Shown: in pieces, positions 1 through 7,014 of the stretch
Layout: each line of letters starts with the position of its first letter
How positions within the stretch are numbered: position 1 is the first letter of the stretch
Assembly: GCA_900753685.1 (NCBI GenBank)
Contig: CAAEAB010000114.1
Span: 1-23,470, forward strand
Reading direction: 5' to 3'
From: Lachnospiraceae bacterium
GTDB taxonomy: Bacteria > Bacillota > Clostridia > Lachnospirales > Lachnospiraceae
DNA: 23,470 bases
Notes under the pieces: model-generated
What the model was told of the DNA's origin: nothing
Seen by the model: only the letters and a program-made list of their open reading frames with translations
The model's database searches: none
Position numbers and translations under genes: made by a program

Positions 1-197
1 AGGGAGATGCTGAAGCTATCCAGGAGGTACTCGCGTGTTATCGGGCTTACATATGCAAGCTTTGTACACAGCCCTTTTATGACGAATATGGTAATGTACA
101 TTATATAGTCAATCAGGATATGGCCGAACAGGTTGAGAGCATGCTTGTGCGCGCCATTGTTATGAATTTTAAATTAGATTACGACTCTAATCTTTAG
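1..197 (+). CDS. C-terminal part of conjugative-transposon-type helix-turn-helix protein (partial)
   Basis: Reading from base 3, an open frame of 64 codons runs in from the left edge and stops at TAG 195-197. It begins GDAEAIQEVLACYRAYICKL and continues through an FYDEYGNVHYIV segment to a terminal NFKLDYDSNL. This pattern (G-D-x-E-A-I ... YxxYI ... YDEYGN ... hydrophobic C-terminal helix) matches what I know of the small HTH_16 'conjugative transposon-like' proteins carried by Tn916/Tn1549-like integrative conjugative elements. Their precise role is not established; they are usually treated as regulatory accessory proteins near the element's sigma-like, excisionase and integrase genes. The start codon lies outside the window. 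No integrase or excisionase follows before mutS2, so the element is either truncated here or this gene marks its terminal side. Family assignment is from memory of the motif; the partial nature is certain. Confidence 0.7.
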   Translation, partial: GDAEAIQEVLACYRAYICKLCTQPFYDEYGNVHYIVNQDMAEQVESMLVRAIVMNFKLDYDSNL

Positions 198-210
198 TTG
201 TAAAGTTGTG

Positions 211-255
211 GAAGAGCGTTTTGACAGTTATAGAATAGCTGAAAAAACGCTCTTT
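211..255. terminator. Hairpin between the convergent HTH gene and mutS2
   Basis: AAGAGCGTTTT (212-222) pairs perfectly with AAAACGCTCTT (244-254) around a 21-nt loop. It starts 14 bases after the stop of the left-edge gene and lies 7 bases beyond the stop of the minus-strand mutS2, so it sits where both convergent transcripts should end. The downstream T-rich tract is broken on the plus strand (TCTCAGTTTATTT) and absent on the minus strand, so efficiency is uncertain. Confidence 0.55.
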
Positions 256-261
256 CTCAGT

Positions 262-2637
262 TTATTTAAAATCAACGATAGTTACGCCGGTTTCGCCTTC
301 GCCAAAGGTTCCGAGGCGATAAGATTTGACATAACGGCATTTTTTAAGTTTGTTATGAACGGCGGTGCGGAGTTTTCCTGTGCCGCGTCCATGGATAATA
401 GTTACCTGATTTAAGTGGGCGAGATAGGCATCATCCAGATATTTATCCAGCTCCGGCATGGCTTCGTCCACGGTTTTTCCGATAATGTTCAGGCTCGTGC
501 TGATAGAAGCGGACTTGGACATTTTGATTTTTCCGGCGCCGGTTTTCTTTAGGGTTGGCGCCTTAATGACTTCTTCGTCTAAAAGTTCCAAATCGGTCAG
601 ATGAACCATGGATTTTAAAATACCCATTTGTACAGCCACTTGACCTTTGCTGTCCGGTTTTCCGGTAATTGTACCTTTAAGGTTCATGCTGAGTACTCGA
701 ACACTGTCGCCCGGATGAAAGTCTTCCGGACGATTTTTCTTTGCTCGGTCCTTTTTCAAAGTTAAACGTTCATCTGCTTTCGAAAGTTTATCCCGGACAG
801 CAGAACGCTTTCGTTCCATTTCCTTCAGGTTATCGGCTTTTCCGGCGGCCAGTTTATTCATATCGCGGATCGTCTGGTCTGCATAATCCTTTGCATCCTG
901 GAGGATTTTCCGAGCCTGTTCGTTGGCCTCGCGGAGAATCCGTTCTTTCTGTTTAGACAGGTTATCCTGTTTTGCTTCCAGCTTTTGTTTTAGCTGGGCA
1001 ACTTCGCCCTTATATTGTTCGATTTCCAACCGTTCTTTTTCGATGGTCGACCGGCTTGTTTCCAGGTCGGCAATTAAATCTTCAAAGCTCTGGTCATTGG
1101 CGTCAATGAATTTCTTTGCTTCTTCGATCATAGAGGCTGGAAGGCCGAGTTTGCTGGAAATGGCAAAGGCGTTACTTTTGCCGGGAATTCCAATGAGAAG
1201 TCGATAAGTAGGGCTTAAAGTTTCCACATTGAATTCACAGCTTGCATTGCAGGCGCCTTCTGTCGAAAGGGCGAAAACCTTCAATTCACTGTAATGGGTT
1301 GTCGCCATGGTTGTCACGTTCCGCCGCAGGAAATTTTTCAGGATGGCCATAGCCAGGGCAGCGCCCTCTGTCGGATCCGTTCCGGCGCACAGCTCATCCA
1401 GCAAAACAAGGGAACGGTAATTGGATTTTTCAATAATAGACACAATATTTGTCATATGGGATGAAAAGGTACTGAGGCTTTGTTCGATACTTTGTTCATC
1501 GCCGATATCCGCAAATACATCCTCATAAACGGAAAGCTCTGAATGGTCAAAAGCTGGGATATGCAGTCCGGCCTGACCCATCAGTGTGAGAAGACCAACG
1601 GTCTTTAAGGATACGGTTTTACCGCCGGTATTTGGCCCGGTAACGATAAGAAGACGGTAGTCTTTCCCGATGGAAATATCAATGGGAACGACCTTCTTTT
1701 TGTCCAGAAGAGGGTGACGTCCCTTTTTGATGTTGATGTAGCCGTTTTCATTGAAGAGAGGTTCCGAACCGTTATAGCTTCTGGAAAGATTTGCTTTGGC
1801 AAACACAAAGTCCAAATGGGACATGACAGTCATATTGGTTGATAATTCTTCCTGATATTCGGCGCATTGATTGCTCAGGTCTGCCAGTATTTTTTCGATT
1901 TCTTCTTTTTCTTTGGCGGCCAGTTCCCGTAAATCGTTATTCAGTTTAACTACAGCCATCGGCTCAATAAATAATGTGGAGCCGGAAGAGGACTGGTCGT
2001 GGATCATTCCCTGAATCTGGCTTCGATATTCGGCTTTGACCGGAAGACAGTAGCGGCCGCCGCGCATGGTAATCAGGTTATCTTGAAGCATCGAGCTGAC
2101 AGAGGAGGAATTAACCATGGCGTTTAATTGACTGTGAATCCGTTCATTGGTCAGCTTAATGGAACGGCGGACATGCTTTAAACCAGCGCTGGCATCATCA
2201 GCAATCTCTTCTTCGGAGAGAATGCAGCGCCGGATTTCCCGGCATACCGGAGATAACGGTTCAATGGCGTTAAAAAACCCGTCCAGGGAATCCGTAGACA
2301 TATCGTCGGTTTCGCGGCGTCCGTAGGATTTGGCTCGAAGAGCTGTTTCCAGCAGAGAAGCAATGTGCATCAGTTCTGTGATGGATAAGCTAGAGCCAAC
2401 CTTTAGGCGAAGCAGAGAATCCCTGATGTTCCGAAGTCCGGAAAAGGAAAGACTTCCTTTGGCATAAATCCGCGAAAGCGCGTCGCTTGTTTCCATCTGA
2501 CCCTGACAGATTTCTCCCAGGTCTGTGGATGGAAGCAGCTTTCGACATAGCTCCCTCCCCATGGGAGATGTGGCACAGTCAGTCAGTTTTTCTGTGATTT
2601 TATTGTATTCTAAAATTCGTAAAGCCTTTTCGTTCAT
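262..2637 (-). CDS. mutS2: MutS2 family protein (endonuclease / ribosome-collision factor)
   Basis: This 791-residue protein has the full MutS2 architecture. It has an N-terminal MutS-like core, an ABC-type ATPase with Walker A GPNTGGKT at residues 334-341 (K340) and Walker B LVLLDEL with D414-E415, a long charged coiled coil at about 510-640, and a C-terminal Smr domain with the HGRG motif at 749-752. The family lacks the mismatch-recognition domain of MutS. Members are described as suppressing recombination and, in Bacillus, as acting on collided ribosomes through the Smr domain. The length is typical (about 780-790). The start is fixed by an AGGTG box 6 bases upstream of ATG 2637-2635. The gene is transcribed alone, convergent with the left-edge gene and divergent from a small unknown gene. 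All key motifs are intact. Confidence 0.97.
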   Translation of the reverse strand: MNEKALRILEYNKITEKLTDCATSPMGRELCRKLLPSTDLGEICQGQMETSDALSRIYAKGSLSFSGLRNIRDSLLRLKVGSSLSITELMHIASLLETALRAKSYGRRETDDMSTDSLDGFFNAIEPLSPVCREIRRCILSEEEIADDASAGLKHVRRSIKLTNERIHSQLNAMVNSSSVSSMLQDNLITMRGGRYCLPVKAEYRSQIQGMIHDQSSSGSTLFIEPMAVVKLNNDLRELAAKEKEEIEKILADLSNQCAEYQEELSTNMTVMSHLDFVFAKANLSRSYNGSEPLFNENGYINIKKGRHPLLDKKKVVPIDISIGKDYRLLIVTGPNTGGKTVSLKTVGLLTLMGQAGLHIPAFDHSELSVYEDVFADIGDEQSIEQSLSTFSSHMTNIVSIIEKSNYRSLVLLDELCAGTDPTEGAALAMAILKNFLRRNVTTMATTHYSELKVFALSTEGACNASCEFNVETLSPTYRLLIGIPGKSNAFAISSKLGLPASMIEEAKKFIDANDQSFEDLIADLETSRSTIEKERLEIEQYKGEVAQLKQKLEAKQDNLSKQKERILREANEQARKILQDAKDYADQTIRDMNKLAAGKADNLKEMERKRSAVRDKLSKADERLTLKKDRAKKNRPEDFHPGDSVRVLSMNLKGTITGKPDSKGQVAVQMGILKSMVHLTDLELLDEEVIKAPTLKKTGAGKIKMSKSASISTSLNIIGKTVDEAMPELDKYLDDAYLAHLNQVTIIHGRGTGKLRTAVHNKLKKCRYVKSYRLGTFGEGETGVTIVDFK

Positions 2638-2665
2638 AATAGCACCTCATCCTATTGTATTTATC

Positions 2666-2694
2666 ATTGTACCCTATAACAGGAAAAATGAAAA
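2666..2694 (-). promoter_or_regulatory. Likely sigma-A promoter of mutS2
   Basis: On the minus strand, TTTTCA (2694-2689) and TACAAT (2671-2666) are separated by 17 bases and lie about 30 bases upstream of the mutS2 start. The -10 box matches 5 of 6 consensus bases and the -35 matches 4 of 6. Confidence 0.5.
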
Positions 2695-2745
2695 TGGATT
2701 TTTTATTTTTATATTGGATATATTAATGACGAAGGAGGTGTGATT

Positions 2746-2883
2746 ATGGCGAACAAAGGACTTGCGGACAAAGTAAATATGGAGAAGGTCATTCATCAGG
2801 CCGTTGGCAAAACAAAGGAAGTTGTTTCGGAAATGAAAGACGTGGCGGAAGAGGTTGTTGAAAAAGTAAAAGGCAAGATGTAG
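2746..2883 (+). CDS. Small amphipathic-helix protein of unknown function (45 aa)
   Basis: ATG 2746 is preceded by a strong GGAGGTG ribosome binding site (2734-2740). The frame stops at TAG 2881-2883, giving 45 residues that start MANKGLADKVNMEKVIHQAV and end in a lysine-rich VKGKM. The middle and C-terminal part alternates hydrophobic (V, I, M) and charged (K, E, D) residues, as in a long amphipathic helix. There is no signal peptide, cysteine or recognised motif. A clean intrinsic terminator follows 17 bases after the stop, so this is a self-contained monocistronic unit between mutS2 and yhaM. I do not recognise the family. The strong ribosome binding site, codon pattern and dedicated terminator make it a credible gene; its function is unknown. 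Confidence 0.75.
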   Translation: MANKGLADKVNMEKVIHQAVGKTKEVVSEMKDVAEEVVEKVKGKM

Positions 2884-2900
2884 TTGGTTTCATGATTTGA

Positions 2901-2929
2901 GGAATACCTTTTAGGGTATTCCTTTTTTT
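2901..2929 (+). terminator. Intrinsic terminator of the small gene
   Basis: GGAATACC (2901-2908) pairs with GGTATTCC (2915-2922) around a 6-base loop and is followed directly by seven Ts (2923-2929). This is a textbook rho-independent terminator. Confidence 0.92.
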
Positions 2930-2965
2930 CTTGCAGGATTTAATATACCCTCTAACTTTCAGATG

Positions 2966-2974
2966 TGCTATACT
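2966..2974 (+). promoter_or_regulatory. Extended -10 promoter of yhaM-rlmD
   Basis: TGC followed by TATACT (2969-2974) forms an extended -10 element 36 bases before the yhaM start. I see no good -35 at 16-18 bases, consistent with a TGn-type promoter. A GAGGA box (2999-3003) then sets the start at ATG 3010. Confidence 0.6.
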
Positions 2975-3009
2975 ATTTACACAAAGAGGATTAGAAATGA
3001 GGATATATT

Positions 3010-3951
3010 ATGAGATTTATTTATGAGCTGCGGGAGGGAGAAAATATCTCCGGCATTTATTTATGTAAGAACAAACAGAATTTAAAAACAAAGGCAGGAA
3101 AAAGCTATTATTCATTGCTGCTTCAGGATAAAACCGGCACTGTAGATGCGAAGGTGTGGGATTTAAATAATGGAATTGAACATTTTGAATCAATGGATTT
3201 TATAAAAATTGACGGGATGGTGACCAGCTTTCAGGGGGCGCTGCAGGTCAATGTTCGCCGCGTTCGCCGGACACAGGAGCAGGAGTATGATATTCGGGAT
3301 TATCTGCCGACAAGCCGTTTCTCCATCGATGATATGATGAAGGAATTGACCGGCTATATTACGACGATACAGAATCCGTATTTAAAAGTCCTTTTGGAGA
3401 GCTTTTTCTTGAAGGATATGGATTTTATTAAAAGCTTTAAGGAACATTCGGCGGCGAAAAGCGTACATCATGGCTTTGTCGGCGGTCTTTTGGAGCATAC
3501 ATTGAGTGTAACAAAGCTGTGTGATTTTTATTGTAAGCGGTATCCAATTCTCAATCGGGATTTGCTGCTCACTGCAGCCATGTGTCATGATATCGGGAAA
3601 ACAACGGAGCTTTCCCTTTTTCCGGCCAATGATTATACGGATGAAGGTCAGCTTCTTGGACATATCGTGGTGGGAACGGAGATGATTCATGACCGGATTC
3701 GGGAGATTCCGAATTTTCCGAAAACTCTGGCCAATGAATTAAAGCATTGTATTTTAGCCCACCATGGGGAGTTGGAATACGGTTCTCCGAAAAAACCAGC
3801 ATTGGCGGAGGCTATGGCTCTAAATTTGGCAGATAATACAGATGCTAAAATGGAAACGATGACGGAGATTTTTGCCGCAGCGGCAGATACAACGGAATGG
3901 CTGGGATATAATCGGTTGTTCGAGTCGAATTTGCGGAAAACATCGAAATAA
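3010..3951 (+). CDS. yhaM: YhaM family 3'-5' exoribonuclease (OB fold + HD domain)
   Basis: This 313-residue protein has an N-terminal OB-fold nucleic-acid-binding domain (about residues 10-90, with KAGKSYYSLLLQDKTGTVDA at 30-49) and a metal-dependent HD phosphohydrolase domain (about 150-300). HD-domain metal ligands visible include H153/H154 in SVHHGFVGGLLEHT, H193-D194 in CHDIGK, and a later HHGELEYGS segment. YhaM of Bacillus is a 3'-5' exoribonuclease involved in mRNA turnover and also acts on single-stranded DNA; length and domain order agree with that family. GAGGA, 6 bases from ATG, fixes the start. rlmD follows after 34 bases on the same strand with no terminator between, so the two are probably one operon. 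No residue appears to be missing. Confidence 0.93.
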   Translation: MRFIYELREGENISGIYLCKNKQNLKTKAGKSYYSLLLQDKTGTVDAKVWDLNNGIEHFESMDFIKIDGMVTSFQGALQVNVRRVRRTQEQEYDIRDYLPTSRFSIDDMMKELTGYITTIQNPYLKVLLESFFLKDMDFIKSFKEHSAAKSVHHGFVGGLLEHTLSVTKLCDFYCKRYPILNRDLLLTAAMCHDIGKTTELSLFPANDYTDEGQLLGHIVVGTEMIHDRIREIPNFPKTLANELKHCILAHHGELEYGSPKKPALAEAMALNLADNTDAKMETMTEIFAAAADTTEWLGYNRLFESNLRKTSK

Positions 3952-3985
3952 AATAGACAGGATTGAAATAAAGGCGGTTTTATAA

Positions 3986-5380
3986 ATGAAAGAAACCTTG
4001 AAAAAAAATGATTTGGTCACCCTTGAAGTTACCGATTTGGGCAGCAGAGGTGAGGGAATTGGTAAGGTGGATGGATTTACATTATTTGTTAAGGATGCTC
4101 TTATCGGAGATACCATTCAGGCGAAAATCATAAAGATGAAAAAGTCCTACGGGTATGGACGGCTGATGGAAATCCTGACGCCGTCACCAGATCGGGTGGA
4201 TGTTCGGTGTCCTCAGGCCAAAGCCTGCGGCGGCTGCCAGATTCAGTCTCTGGCTTATGAAAAACAGCTTGCCTATAAAGAAAATAAGGTTCGGGAGCTT
4301 CTAGAGAGGGTGGGAAAAATCCAGGATTATGAAATGGAGCCCATTATCGGTATGGAGGATCCATGGTATTATCGGAATAAGGCCCAATTTCCGGTAGGAC
4401 GGAATAAAGAAGGAAAGATTGTTACCGGATTTTATGCTGGGAGAACTCACTCGATCATTCCCGTAGACGAATGCTTTATTCAGCATCCAATAAATCGTTG
4501 TTTGATGCAGATGATGCAGCAGTGGATGGAGGACCATCAGGTTGCACCGTATGATGAAGCGGCACATACAGGGCTGATACGCCATGTATTCACACGAGTC
4601 GGCAAATATACCGGAGAGATTATGGTCTGCCTTGTTATCAACGGAAAGCGTGTTCCGGCGGCGGAAGTTCTCATTGATATGCTCAAAACCGTACCGGGGA
4701 TGACGAGCATTTGCCTGAATATCAATCGGGAAAAAACCAATGTCATCCTCGGCGATACGGTGAAATGTCTGTGGGGTAAATCATACATAACCGATAAAAT
4801 CGGGGATGTGACCTATCAGATTTCACCTCTTTCCTTTTTCCAGGTCAATCCGGTCCAGACACAGAAATTATACGGGACAGCTCTTGAGTATGCAGGATTG
4901 ACCGGCGAGGAAACGGTATGGGATTTATACTGCGGAATCGGAACGATTTCTTTGTTTTTGGCCAAACACGCAAAAAAAGTCTGTGGTGTGGAGATTGTAC
5001 CTCAGGCTATTGACGATGCCAGGGAGAATGCCCGGTTAAATCGGATTGAAAATGCGGAATTTTTTGTCGGTAAGGCCGAGGAGGTTCTGCCCCAATATTA
5101 CGCCCGGTACGCCGAAGAACATCCGGGGGAACGGGCTCATGCCGACGTTATTGTTGTTGACCCGCCCAGAAAGGGGTGCGATGAAAAACTTCTTCAGTGT
5201 ATGGTCCGGATGTCGCCGGAGCGGATCGTCTATGTCAGCTGCGACCCGGCCACTTTGACCAGAGACTTGCGTTTTCTCGAAGAAAATGGGTATAAGGTGA
5301 AAAAAGTTCGCTGTACAGATATGTTTGCGCACGGCGTCCATGTTGAGACGGTCGCGCTGCTGACGAGAAGAGCCCAGTAA
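3986..5380 (+). CDS. rlmD: 23S rRNA (uracil-C5)-methyltransferase, RlmD/TrmA family
   Basis: The 464-residue protein starts with a TRAM RNA-binding domain (about 5-65). The iron-sulfur cluster cysteines follow: C75, C81 and C84 in CPQAKACGGC, with C163 in DECFIQHP as the likely fourth. The C-terminal Rossmann methyltransferase domain has SAM-binding DLYCGIGT (from D313), VVDPPRKG, and the catalytic cysteine C419 in YVSCDPATL. Together these define a 4Fe-4S RumA/RlmD-type enzyme that makes 5-methyluridine in 23S rRNA. The ribosome binding site (AAGGCGG) is weak, and the gene is probably co-transcribed with yhaM. The last 14 codons (HVETVALLTRRAQ, stop) and about 70 following bases are repeated 1.68 kb downstream, which marks this 3' end as a probable integration site. 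3' ends of rum/rlmD genes are known insertion sites for some streptococcal integrative elements. Confidence 0.96.
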   Translation: MKETLKKNDLVTLEVTDLGSRGEGIGKVDGFTLFVKDALIGDTIQAKIIKMKKSYGYGRLMEILTPSPDRVDVRCPQAKACGGCQIQSLAYEKQLAYKENKVRELLERVGKIQDYEMEPIIGMEDPWYYRNKAQFPVGRNKEGKIVTGFYAGRTHSIIPVDECFIQHPINRCLMQMMQQWMEDHQVAPYDEAAHTGLIRHVFTRVGKYTGEIMVCLVINGKRVPAAEVLIDMLKTVPGMTSICLNINREKTNVILGDTVKCLWGKSYITDKIGDVTYQISPLSFFQVNPVQTQKLYGTALEYAGLTGEETVWDLYCGIGTISLFLAKHAKKVCGVEIVPQAIDDARENARLNRIENAEFFVGKAEEVLPQYYARYAEEHPGERAHADVIVVDPPRKGCDEKLLQCMVRMSPERIVYVSCDPATLTRDLRFLEENGYKVKKVRCTDMFAHGVHVETVALLTRRAQ

Positions 5381-5452
5381 TCAAGGGATTCTGCGGATTT
5401 GGGGCGGAAATGGATGTGTGTTTTTGTTTCCGCAGAGCGGGTATGGGGAAAT
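5339..5452. repeat. rlmD-tail direct repeat, copy 1 (in place)
   Basis: This 114-bp block covers the last 42 bases of rlmD and 72 bases beyond it. It recurs at 7015-7129. The last 46 bases (5407-5452, beginning GAAATGGATGTGTG and ending TATGGGGAAAT) are identical in both copies. The coding part differs at 7 of 42 bases, and the stretch between has about 6 substitutions and one indel. An internal inverted repeat TCTGCGGA (5390-5397)/TCCGCAGA (5429-5436) exists only in this copy. Flanks beyond 5452 and 7129 are unrelated, as expected of attachment-site-like repeats. Confidence 0.85.
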
Positions 5453-5607
5453 TGCTTTACCCAGGGGGATAGGCAGTTTGGAAGTGAAGGCACATCTTTT
5501 GGCGTAAGGCTATCTCAAATTCCGGAATATAGAGATATTGCATTTTTTCATCATCTTTTATTGAAAAAGAGTTGATAGAAAAATGATTGGTAGAAAAACG
5601 ATTTGGC
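5453..5607. other. Gap between rlmD repeat and HTH promoter, with a possible gene remnant
   Basis: No intact gene is seen. A plus-strand frame without initiation runs from within the repeat to TGA 5573-5575 and reads FGSEGTSFGVRLSQIPEYRD and then a hydrophobic FFHH segment. It looks protein-like and could be the C-terminus of a disrupted gene, but I do not recognise it. The minus strand carries a 66-codon frame (5657-5457) with no ribosome binding site; I do not call it. Confidence 0.3.
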
Positions 5608-5665
5608 ACCTCGCATTGCGTTAAGCATTGATTTGTGATATAATCATAAAAACGCATTGCGAGGT
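5608..5665 (+). promoter_or_regulatory. HTH-RhuM promoter framed by inverted operator pair
   Basis: -35 TTGCGT (5616-5621) and a perfect -10 TATAAT (5639-5644) have the ideal 17-base spacing. ACCTCGCATTGCGTT (5608-5622) covers the -35, and its near-perfect inverse AACGCATTGCGAGGT (5651-5665) covers the expected transcription start and the ribosome binding site; they differ at one central base. Each arm also contains the small palindrome CGCA-T-TGCG. This is the layout of an autorepressed promoter, presumably bound by the HTH protein just downstream. Confidence 0.85.
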
Positions 5666-5672
5666 ATTTTTT

Positions 5673-5915
5673 GTGGAAAGTGCAAAAATAATAAGAGAAT
5701 TAAGAGAAAGTATCAATATGAGTCGCAGAGAGTTTTCGTTGCATACTGGGATTCCAGTAAGGACTTTGGAAGATTGGGAAGCTGGAAGGAGAACACCACC
5801 GGAGTATGTGCCGAGGTTGATTGCCTATCAGTTGAAATATGAGGAGCTGGTGCAAAGAATGGATATAGGCGCAGATGAGAAAATAGAAAGAGAGGACTTG
5901 AATGACAGATCGTAA
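5673..5915 (+). CDS. Small HTH (XRE-like) repressor/antitoxin-like protein
   Basis: I place the start at GTG 5673, giving 80 residues (MESAKIIRELRES...). GAGGT (5661-5665) lies 7 bases upstream, and an in-frame ATG at 5628 lies upstream of the -10 box and would not be transcribed. The protein is a single helix-turn-helix domain: MSRREFSLHTGIPVRTLEDW contains the HTH helices, followed by EAGRRTPPEYVPRLI, typical of lambda-repressor-like/HigA-like domains whose recognition helix starts at the RTLEDWE segment. The last 14 bases overlap the start of the RhuM gene, implying translational coupling. A small repressor upstream of and overlapping a larger partner, with paired operators at the promoter, resembles a toxin-antitoxin or addiction-type unit. 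That function is inference. Confidence 0.85.
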   Translation: MESAKIIRELRESINMSRREFSLHTGIPVRTLEDWEAGRRTPPEYVPRLIAYQLKYEELVQRMDIGADEKIEREDLNDRS

Positions 5916-6906
5916 TAATAGTGAAATTTTGATTTATCAGTCAGAGAATGGTGTGACAAAGGTTGATGTAACTTTTAAAGATGAAACAGTGTGGTTGTCG
6001 CAGCAGCAAATGGCAGAATTATTTCAAACATCACGGACGAATGTTGTGGAGCATATTAAACATATTTATGAAGAAGGCGAACTGGATGAAAAATCAACCT
6101 GTCGGAAATTTCGACAGGTTCGAAAAGAGGGAAATAGAGATGTTTCCAGAGAATTGCCTTTTTATAACTTAGATATGATTATTTCGCTTGGATATAGAGT
6201 AAAGTCTAAAATTGCTACAAATTTCCGTCGGTGGGCTACTGAACGCTTAAAAGAGTACATGATAAAAGGCTTTACCATGGATGACGAACGGTTAAAAAAT
6301 TTGGGTGGCGGTAATTACTGGAAAGAGTTATTAGACCGCATCCGGGATATCCGATCATCTGAAAAAGTTATGTACCGACAGGTACTTGACCTTTATGCAA
6401 CAAGTGTTGACTATAATCCTAAAAGTTCAGAGTCGGTTGCATTTTTCAAAATGGTACAGAATAAGCTTCACTTTGCGGCTCACGGACATACCGCTGCTGA
6501 GATAATCTATGAGCGAGCAGATTCAGACAAGCCATTTATGGGGTTAACGGCTTTTTCAGGAGATTTTCCGGTAAAGAAAGATATTGGAATTGCGAAAAAT
6601 TATTTGGATGCAAAGGAACTGAAGGTATTAAACAATATTGTATCCGGTTATTTTGATTTTGCAGAAATACAGGCTATGCGTCATAACCCGATGTATATGA
6701 GTGATTATGTAGAGCATCTGGATAATGTCCTGAAAGCAACAGGGGAAAATGTGTTAGAGGGTGCAGGAAAAATCAGTCATGCACAGGCAATGGCAAAAGC
6801 AAATGAAGAATATCAGAAATATCAGGTAAAGAACCTTTCTCCGGTAGAGGAAGAATATTTACTGACGATTAAAGATATTGAAAAGCAGGTAAAAGGACAT
6901 CAATAA
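5902..6906 (+). CDS. RhuM family protein
   Basis: This 334-residue protein carries the hallmark RhuM sequence. The N-terminal part has VDVTFKDETVWLSQQQMAEL and TSRTNVVEHIKHIYEEGEL, followed by STCRKFRQVRKEGNRDVSRE and FYNLDMIISLGYRVKSKIAT. The C-terminal part runs through FFKMVQNKLHFAAHGHTAAE and YFDFAEIQAMRHNPMYMSDY to a helical tail (AQAMAKANEEYQKYQV). The family is named after a Salmonella SPI-3 gene. It is common in restriction-modification and mobile islands, and its biochemical role is not established; the N-terminal half resembles Bro-N/KilA-N-type DNA-binding domains. The length is normal and the gene appears intact. It overlaps the HTH gene by 14 bp and should be expressed from the same repressed promoter. 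A perfect 9-bp inverted repeat (6096-6104/6112-6120) lies inside the coding sequence. Confidence 0.92.
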   Translation: MTDRNNSEILIYQSENGVTKVDVTFKDETVWLSQQQMAELFQTSRTNVVEHIKHIYEEGELDEKSTCRKFRQVRKEGNRDVSRELPFYNLDMIISLGYRVKSKIATNFRRWATERLKEYMIKGFTMDDERLKNLGGGNYWKELLDRIRDIRSSEKVMYRQVLDLYATSVDYNPKSSESVAFFKMVQNKLHFAAHGHTAAEIIYERADSDKPFMGLTAFSGDFPVKKDIGIAKNYLDAKELKVLNNIVSGYFDFAEIQAMRHNPMYMSDYVEHLDNVLKATGENVLEGAGKISHAQAMAKANEEYQKYQVKNLSPVEEEYLLTIKDIEKQVKGHQ

Positions 6907-6911
6907 ATATT

Positions 6912-6956
6912 ATATTCGTTTGAGGGGGATAAACACTACTCCCCCTAAGTGAATAT
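6912..6956 (+). terminator. Strong hairpin downstream of RhuM
   Basis: ATATTCGTTTGAGGGGGA (6912-6929) folds back on TCCCCCTAAGTGAATAT (6940-6956) with one bulge and two mismatches around a 10-base loop. It lies 5 bases after the RhuM stop. A clean U-tract is missing (CAATCTTTTC follows), so it may be a weak terminator or an mRNA-stabilising stem. No other feature is visible from 6957 to 7014. Confidence 0.55.
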
Positions 6957-7014
6957 CAATCTTTTCGCAAAAGGTTATACTTTCGCTATTTAGTATAAGA
7001 AGTAACTTTCACCG

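Noticed and set aside
2637..2745. Promoter for the 45-residue gene
   Set aside because: Several TATATT-like sequences exist but none has an acceptable -35 at 16-18 bases, so I did not call one.
5457..5657. 66-codon minus-strand frame between rlmD and the HTH gene
   Set aside because: Its start overlaps the operator region and it has no ribosome binding site, promoter or recognisable motif.
5628..5672. Upstream ATG giving a 95-residue HTH protein
   Set aside because: The ATG precedes the -10 box, so it would not be in the mRNA. GTG 5673 has a well-spaced GAGGT.
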